Shown here: positions 6,788 through 9,703 of the stretch, in pieces
How the letters are laid out: every line of letters starts with the position of its first letter
How positions within the stretch are numbered: position 1 is the first letter of the stretch
Source: JANMDU01 sp031376455
GTDB lineage: Bacteria; Pseudomonadota; Gammaproteobacteria; Burkholderiales; Burkholderiaceae_C
Direction of reading: 5' to 3'
Assembly (NCBI GenBank): GCA_031376455.1
Contig: JANMDU010000017.1
Span: 1 to 9,703 of the forward strand
Length of the DNA: 9,703 nt
Program-made: the position numbers and the translations under genes
The notes under the pieces: model-generated
Seen by the model: the letters and a program-made list of their open reading frames with translations, nothing else
Told to the model about the DNA's origin: nothing
The model's database searches: none

Positions 6788-6823
6788 GACTGCATTATCA
6801 AGGCAAGTTCAAAACCAGCCGCT

Positions 6824-7882
6824 ATGATTCTTGTCTATAGGCTTCTAATCTCTCTGCGTCGATCTCGTGGCGGTTTCTTTAGTCGCCTGTTGCTTCTCAT
6901 TGTGCTCGCTGCAACTCTGGCGGCGGGTGGCCTGTGGTGGTGGGCTGCGCTGCCTTTAAACTTGCCGCCTCTGGCGCAAGGCGAAGACGCGGTTGATCTG
7001 CAAATCGCTAGCGGCAGCTCGGCGGGTAGCATCTCGCGCAATATTGCCAAAGCTACGGGAGGCGGGCCTGTGCAAGAGATGCTCCTGAGCATTTGGCTAC
7101 GCGCGAGTGGAAAAGCGGGTGATCTGAAAGCGGGCAGCTATGAAATCGTCTCTGGCGATTCGCCGCGTAGCGTGATCGAGAAAATCGCCTCTGGAAAGCA
7201 AAGTTTGCGCGCTGTTACGTTCATCGAAGGCTGGAATTGGCGGCAGCTGCGCGCAGCGCTCGCCAAAGCCAAGCATCTCAAAAACGACAGCGCCTCGCTC
7301 TCCGATGCGCAGCTCATGGAACGCTTGAGCCGCGCCGGCCAGCACCCTGAAGGCCGCTTCTTCCCAGACACCTATCGCTACGCCAAAGGCGCAAGCGACA
7401 TCACCGTGCTGCGCGCTGCGATGCAAATCATGGACAAGCAACTCGCTGCTGTTTGGGAGGCTCGCCGAGCTGATCTGCCCCTCAAATCGCCCGATGAGCT
7501 GCTCATCCTAGCCAGCATTGTGGAGAAAGAAACTGGCGCTGCGAAAGATCGCGCCACGATCAGCGGCGTGTTTGCCAATCGCTTGCGGATTAACATGCGA
7601 TTGCAAACCGATCCCACCGTGATTTACGGCATGGGCGAAGCCTTTGATGGCAACATCCGCAAACGCGATCTGCAAACCGACACGCCCTACAACACTTACA
7701 CCCGAGGCGGATTGCCGCCCACGCCAATCGCGAGCGTGGGTGCTGCTGCGCTGCAAGCCGCAGCCCAACCGGCTGACACGCGAGCTCTGTATTTCGTCGC
7801 TCGCGGCGATGGCAGCAGCGAGTTCTCTGAGACACTCGATGCGCACAATCGCGCCGTAAATAAGTATATTTTAGGCCGATAG
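6824..7882 (+). CDS. mltG: Endolytic murein transglycosylase MltG (YceG family)
   Basis: MltG is an inner-membrane enzyme that cleaves nascent glycan strands and so limits their length. From ATG 6824 the protein has 352 residues: a basic N-terminus, a membrane anchor at about 21-41, a LysM-like subdomain, then the catalytic YceG domain. Signature blocks are PEGRFFPDTYRYAKG (175-189), LILASIVEKETGAA (227-240) with the catalytic glutamate, VFANRLRINMRLQTDPTVIYGMG (249-271) and TPYNTYTRGGLPPTPI (287-302). The frame is open further upstream to 6677, but that part is antisense to ygfZ and unlike the family. No good ribosome-binding site precedes 6824. The stop TAG (7880-7882) is the first three bases of repeat copy 3. 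In many Burkholderiales as I recall them, tmk and holB follow mltG; here a PaiB-like gene does. Confidence 0.93.
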   Translation: MILVYRLLISLRRSRGGFFSRLLLLIVLAATLAAGGLWWWAALPLNLPPLAQGEDAVDLQIASGSSAGSISRNIAKATGGGPVQEMLLSIWLRASGKAGDLKAGSYEIVSGDSPRSVIEKIASGKQSLRAVTFIEGWNWRQLRAALAKAKHLKNDSASLSDAQLMERLSRAGQHPEGRFFPDTYRYAKGASDITVLRAAMQIMDKQLAAVWEARRADLPLKSPDELLILASIVEKETGAAKDRATISGVFANRLRINMRLQTDPTVIYGMGEAFDGNIRKRDLQTDTPYNTYTRGGLPPTPIASVGAAALQAAAQPADTRALYFVARGDGSSEFSETLDAHNRAVNKYILGR

Positions 7883-7921
7883 CCGGCATATATACTGCGC
7901 AGAGCGCTATCAATTTAATAC
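7880..7921 (+). repeat. Dispersed 42-bp repeat, copy 3, overlapping the mltG stop codon
   Basis: TAGCCGGC, ATATATA, CTGCGC, AGAGC, GCTA and a terminal ATAC (ATAG in the other copies) match the shared layout without gaps. It fills most of the 53-nt gap before the PaiB-like gene. Its leading TAG terminates mltG. The frame one base later is open (AGIYTAQSAINLI) but is not used. Confidence 0.85.
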
Positions 7922-7935
7922 TATTTGCTATCCTC

Positions 7936-8574
7936 ATGTATCTACCGCCACACTTTAATAAAAGCAAAGATTTGGGGCTCGCTGCTCGCATCGTGCGTGA
8001 GCATCCGTTTGCTTCGCTCATCTCAAACGACGACGAAGGCTTTCCGTTTGTGACTCATCTGCCGCTGCATTTGATCGAGGACGGTGAGGGTGAGGAAGCT
8101 ATGTGGAAGATACTCGGCCATGTGGCTAAGCCCAATCCCCATTGGAAATTTCTCGCCGCTCGCCCAGAAGCTTTGGTGACATTCATGGGGCCGCAGGCTT
8201 ATATGTCGCCCAAGGTGTATCCCGATTTAGCGCGCGTGCCGACTTGGAATTACCTTGCCGTACATTGCAAAGTCAGAGCCACTTTGATCCAAGAACCTGA
8301 CGCTAAAGACAGTTTGCTCAAGCCCCTCATCGGCGATCATGAGCCGCTCTATAAGCAGCAATGGATTGATCTCGGCCAAGACTATCAGCACAAAATGCTG
8401 ATGGGCATCGTCGCTTTTGAGCTCGAAGTGTTGCAGATCGAGTGCAAGGTGAAGATCAATCAGCATCGCCCGGAGGCGCAGGCGAAGATGCTAGAAATCT
8501 ACGAGCGCGGTAACGAGCAAGAGCGGGCACTGGCGCAGTGGATGAGACAGCTGAGCACCCAAATTTCAAGCTAA
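7936..8574 (+). CDS. PaiB-like FMN-binding protein
   Basis: This 212-residue soluble protein belongs to the FMN_bind_2/PaiB family, which has a split-barrel fold. In Bacillus subtilis PaiB has been described as a negative regulator of sporulation and degradative-enzyme genes; in proteobacteria the role is undefined. Family landmarks are MYLPPHFN at the start, REHPFASLIS (21-30), GHVAKPNPHW (61-70), FMGPQAYMSPKVY (83-95), VPTWNYLAVH (101-110) and KINQHRPE (173-180), all in the usual order and at full length. No helix-turn-helix is visible, so calling it a transcription factor would go beyond the evidence. It lies 53 nt after mltG, with repeat copy 3 between them. The start has no evident Shine-Dalgarno, but its N-terminus matches the family. 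Confidence 0.92.
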   Translation: MYLPPHFNKSKDLGLAARIVREHPFASLISNDDEGFPFVTHLPLHLIEDGEGEEAMWKILGHVAKPNPHWKFLAARPEALVTFMGPQAYMSPKVYPDLARVPTWNYLAVHCKVRATLIQEPDAKDSLLKPLIGDHEPLYKQQWIDLGQDYQHKMLMGIVAFELEVLQIECKVKINQHRPEAQAKMLEIYERGNEQERALAQWMRQLSTQISS

Positions 8575-8583
8575 ATCGACACC

Positions 8584-8625
8584 TAGCCGGCACAGAACCT
8601 GCGCAAGCAGCTATTGATTTGATAG
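8584..8625 (+). repeat. Dispersed 42-bp repeat, copy 4, between the PaiB-like gene and the small membrane protein
   Basis: TAGCCGGC, ACAGAAC, CTGCGC, AAGCA, GCTA and a terminal GATAG match the other copies, beginning 9 nt after the PaiB-like stop codon. CTAT and ATAG near its end form a small hairpin with a 7-nt loop. In the frame of the downstream small protein it is open and encodes LAGTEPAQAAIDLI. Its last G is the first base of an in-frame GTG (8625). Confidence 0.85.
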
Positions 8626-8636
8626 TGATTGAGTTC

Positions 8637-8643
8637 GAGAGGA
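8637..8643 (+). promoter_or_regulatory. Ribosome-binding site that sets the GTG start of the small membrane protein
   Basis: GAGAGGA lies 8 nt before GTG 8652, the strongest Shine-Dalgarno match seen in this part of the window. It favours GTG 8652 over GTG 8625 or the longer frame from 8538. An ATG at 8645 is out of frame. Confidence 0.65.
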
Positions 8644-8651
8644 AATGCATC

Positions 8652-8885
8652 GTGCGCACTGTTTTTGGAATACTTTCATTGGTGATCGTGCTGCTGATTG
8701 TGGGCAGCTTGGTGAAAAAGCAAATGGCTGCTGCGACTGCGCCCGTTCCAGCGCTTTTAAGACCTGCCGGCAACAACCCAGCAGCCACACAGCGTGAACA
8801 AGTGCAGCAACTTCAGCAGCAGATCAAGCAAACGCTCGATGCGCAAATGCAAGCGCCGCGTGATTTACCCGCCGACGCAAAATAA
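8652..8885 (+). CDS. Small single-pass membrane protein of unknown function
   Basis: From GTG 8652 this encodes 77 residues. A short N-terminus (MRTVFG) leads into one hydrophobic helix at about 4-20 (VFGILSLVIVLLIVGSL) followed by KK. An Ala/Pro-rich linker and a Gln-rich amphipathic segment (REQVQQLQQQIKQTLDAQM, about 45-65) come next, the latter able to form a short coiled coil. By the positive-inside rule the KK flank could place the C-terminus in the cytoplasm, but this is weak evidence. I recall similar short proteins in Burkholderiales but know no function. The stop is 2 nt from the convergent pobA stop. A longer reading through repeat copy 4 from 8538 is possible but overlaps the PaiB-like gene. 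Confidence 0.7.
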   Translation: MRTVFGILSLVIVLLIVGSLVKKQMAAATAPVPALLRPAGNNPAATQREQVQQLQQQIKQTLDAQMQAPRDLPADAK

Positions 8886-8887
8886 AT

Positions 8888-9703
8888 CTAGCCTGCCAAT
8901 CCGACGTAATTCTCAGCCAGCGTCGTCTGCGCTGCCACAGAATTCATCAAATAATCCAACTCTGCTTCTTGCACGCGCTGGCCAAAGCCCTCGGTATCTG
9001 GGAAGCGATGCATCAGGCTTGTGAGCCACCAGCTAAAGCGCTCCACACGCCAGATTTTACGCAACGCTCGCGTTGAGTAGCCCTCGATGCCTTGATTGCT
9101 TTTCTCAAAGTAATGTTGTGCAAAACCTTCAGCGAGCATGCTGACATCGCTTGCCGCCAAATTCAAACCTTTCGCTCCCGTGGGTGGCACGATATGCGCT
9201 GCATCGCCTGCTAAAAAGAGTTGCCCCCAGCGCATGGGCTCGCTCACATAGCTGCGCAAGGGCGCAATGCTTTTCTCAATCGAAGCGCCGGTGATGATGG
9301 CGTTGGCTGTCTCGCTCGGCAAGCGGCTGCGCAGCGTATCCCAAAAGCGCGCATCGCTCCAATCCTCCACCTTGTCTGTGATTGGGCATTGCACGTAATA
9401 GCGGCTGCGCGTCATGCTGCGCATCGAGCAAAGCGAAAAGCCATCGGGGCTGTTGCCATAAATAACCGCATGTGGCGAAACCGGTGGCACATCGGCCAAC
9501 ACGCCGAGCCAGCCAAACGGATACTCGCGAGAGAATTCTTGTCGTTTTTCTTTGGGGATGCTTTGCCGAGAGATGCCATGAAAGCCATCGCAGCCTGCGA
9601 TGAAGTCGCATTCAATCTCTTGCGCTGCGCCGTCTTGCACAAAGCGAATTCGCGGCTTGCTTGAACTCAGATCATGCAAACTCACATCCTTCGCTTCGTA
9701 AAC
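8888..9703 (-). CDS. pobA: 4-Hydroxybenzoate 3-monooxygenase, 5' end missing
   Basis: PobA is a cytosolic FAD enzyme that uses NADPH and oxygen to turn 4-hydroxybenzoate into protocatechuate, feeding the beta-ketoadipate or meta-cleavage routes. The 271 residues in view are the C-terminal two thirds of a protein usually about 390 long. They contain IAGCDGFHGISRQSIP (FAD/NADPH DG motif), YPFGWLG, CSMRSMTRSRYYVQ with the Ser, Arg and Tyr that hold the substrate carboxylate in Pseudomonas PobA, GDAAHIVPPTGAKGLNLAASDV (FAD GD motif), and ENYVGL with the Tyr matching Y385. The product stops at GLAG, a few residues shorter than the Pseudomonas enzyme. The start and any divergent pobR regulator lie beyond 9703. 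No lesion is visible. Confidence 0.96.
   Translation of the reverse strand, partial: VYEAKDVSLHDLSSSKPRIRFVQDGAAQEIECDFIAGCDGFHGISRQSIPKEKRQEFSREYPFGWLGVLADVPPVSPHAVIYGNSPDGFSLCSMRSMTRSRYYVQCPITDKVEDWSDARFWDTLRSRLPSETANAIITGASIEKSIAPLRSYVSEPMRWGQLFLAGDAAHIVPPTGAKGLNLAASDVSMLAEGFAQHYFEKSNQGIEGYSTRALRKIWRVERFSWWLTSLMHRFPDTEGFGQRVQEAELDYLMNSVAAQTTLAENYVGLAG

Noticed and set aside
6677..6823. N-terminal extension of MltG by 49 residues
   Set aside because: That stretch is antisense to the conserved start of ygfZ, and the family begins with a short basic segment and membrane anchor, as from ATG 6824.
6788..6823. Promoter within the 36-nt gap between ygfZ and mltG
   Set aside because: GATAAT on the minus strand looks like a -10 box, but there is no -35 partner at the right distance and the transcript would be almost leaderless.
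5341..8625. The four 42-bp repeats as a CRISPR array
   Set aside because: Spacing is irregular (hundreds of bases to over 1 kb), the copies lie in both orientations and within genes, and they differ in sequence. No cas gene is present.
8645..8700. ATG 8645 as the start of the small gene
   Set aside because: It is in another frame that lacks the membrane helix. GTG 8652 is correctly spaced from GAGAGGA.
9221..9664. Plus-strand frame opposite pobA
   Set aside because: It is the antisense shadow of a clear PobA sequence.

Overview
The window looks like chromosome of a betaproteobacterium of the order Burkholderiales, most likely Comamonadaceae. The evidence is the protein families and their similarity to remembered homologues, the ygfZ/mltG divergent pair, moderate GC, and a short dispersed repeat resembling ones common in that family. 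No phage, plasmid, IS element, CRISPR array or RNA gene was recognised. Most of the content is housekeeping.

Layout, left to right. (1) 1-1035, minus: glyA (serine hydroxymethyltransferase), cut off at the window edge, with a leader of about 210 nt that holds small hairpins. (2) 1292-2113, minus: a membrane-anchored SLT-type lytic transglycosylase followed by a clear intrinsic terminator (1250-1273). (3) 2114-2656: a noncoding stretch of about 540 nt with inverted repeats, one AT-rich. (4) 2657-4924, plus: a large polytopic O-antigen ligase/polymerase or PglL-like membrane protein with a TPR-like C-terminus. (5) 6787-4952, minus: ygfZ followed 9 nt later by an NRDE/TANGO2-family gene, probably one operon, convergent with gene 4. 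(6) 6824-8574, plus: mltG (endolytic transglycosylase), divergent from ygfZ, then a PaiB-like FMN-binding protein. (7) 8652-8885, plus: a small single-pass membrane protein of unknown function. (8) 8888-9703, minus: pobA (4-hydroxybenzoate 3-monooxygenase), cut off at the right edge.

The most interesting signal is not a gene. A 42-bp repeat of constant length occurs four times between 5341 and 8625. Its shared blocks are TAGCCGGC, CTGCGC, GCTA and a terminal CTAT-N7-ATAG hairpin. Two copies lie in frame inside genes, the NRDE gene and ygfZ, in opposite orientations relative to the reading direction. They appear to encode extra peptide segments. A third copy supplies the stop codon of mltG, and a fourth sits between the PaiB-like gene and the small membrane protein, open in the latter's frame. 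All four copies are free of stops in the same repeat frame. This resembles, by analogy only, the in-frame palindromic elements described in Rickettsia.

Functionally the window joins one-carbon metabolism (GlyA, and folate-binding YgfZ), cell-wall turnover (SLT protein, MltG), a surface-glycan or glycoprotein enzyme, and aromatic catabolism (PobA toward protocatechuate). These look like independent transcription units rather than one pathway.
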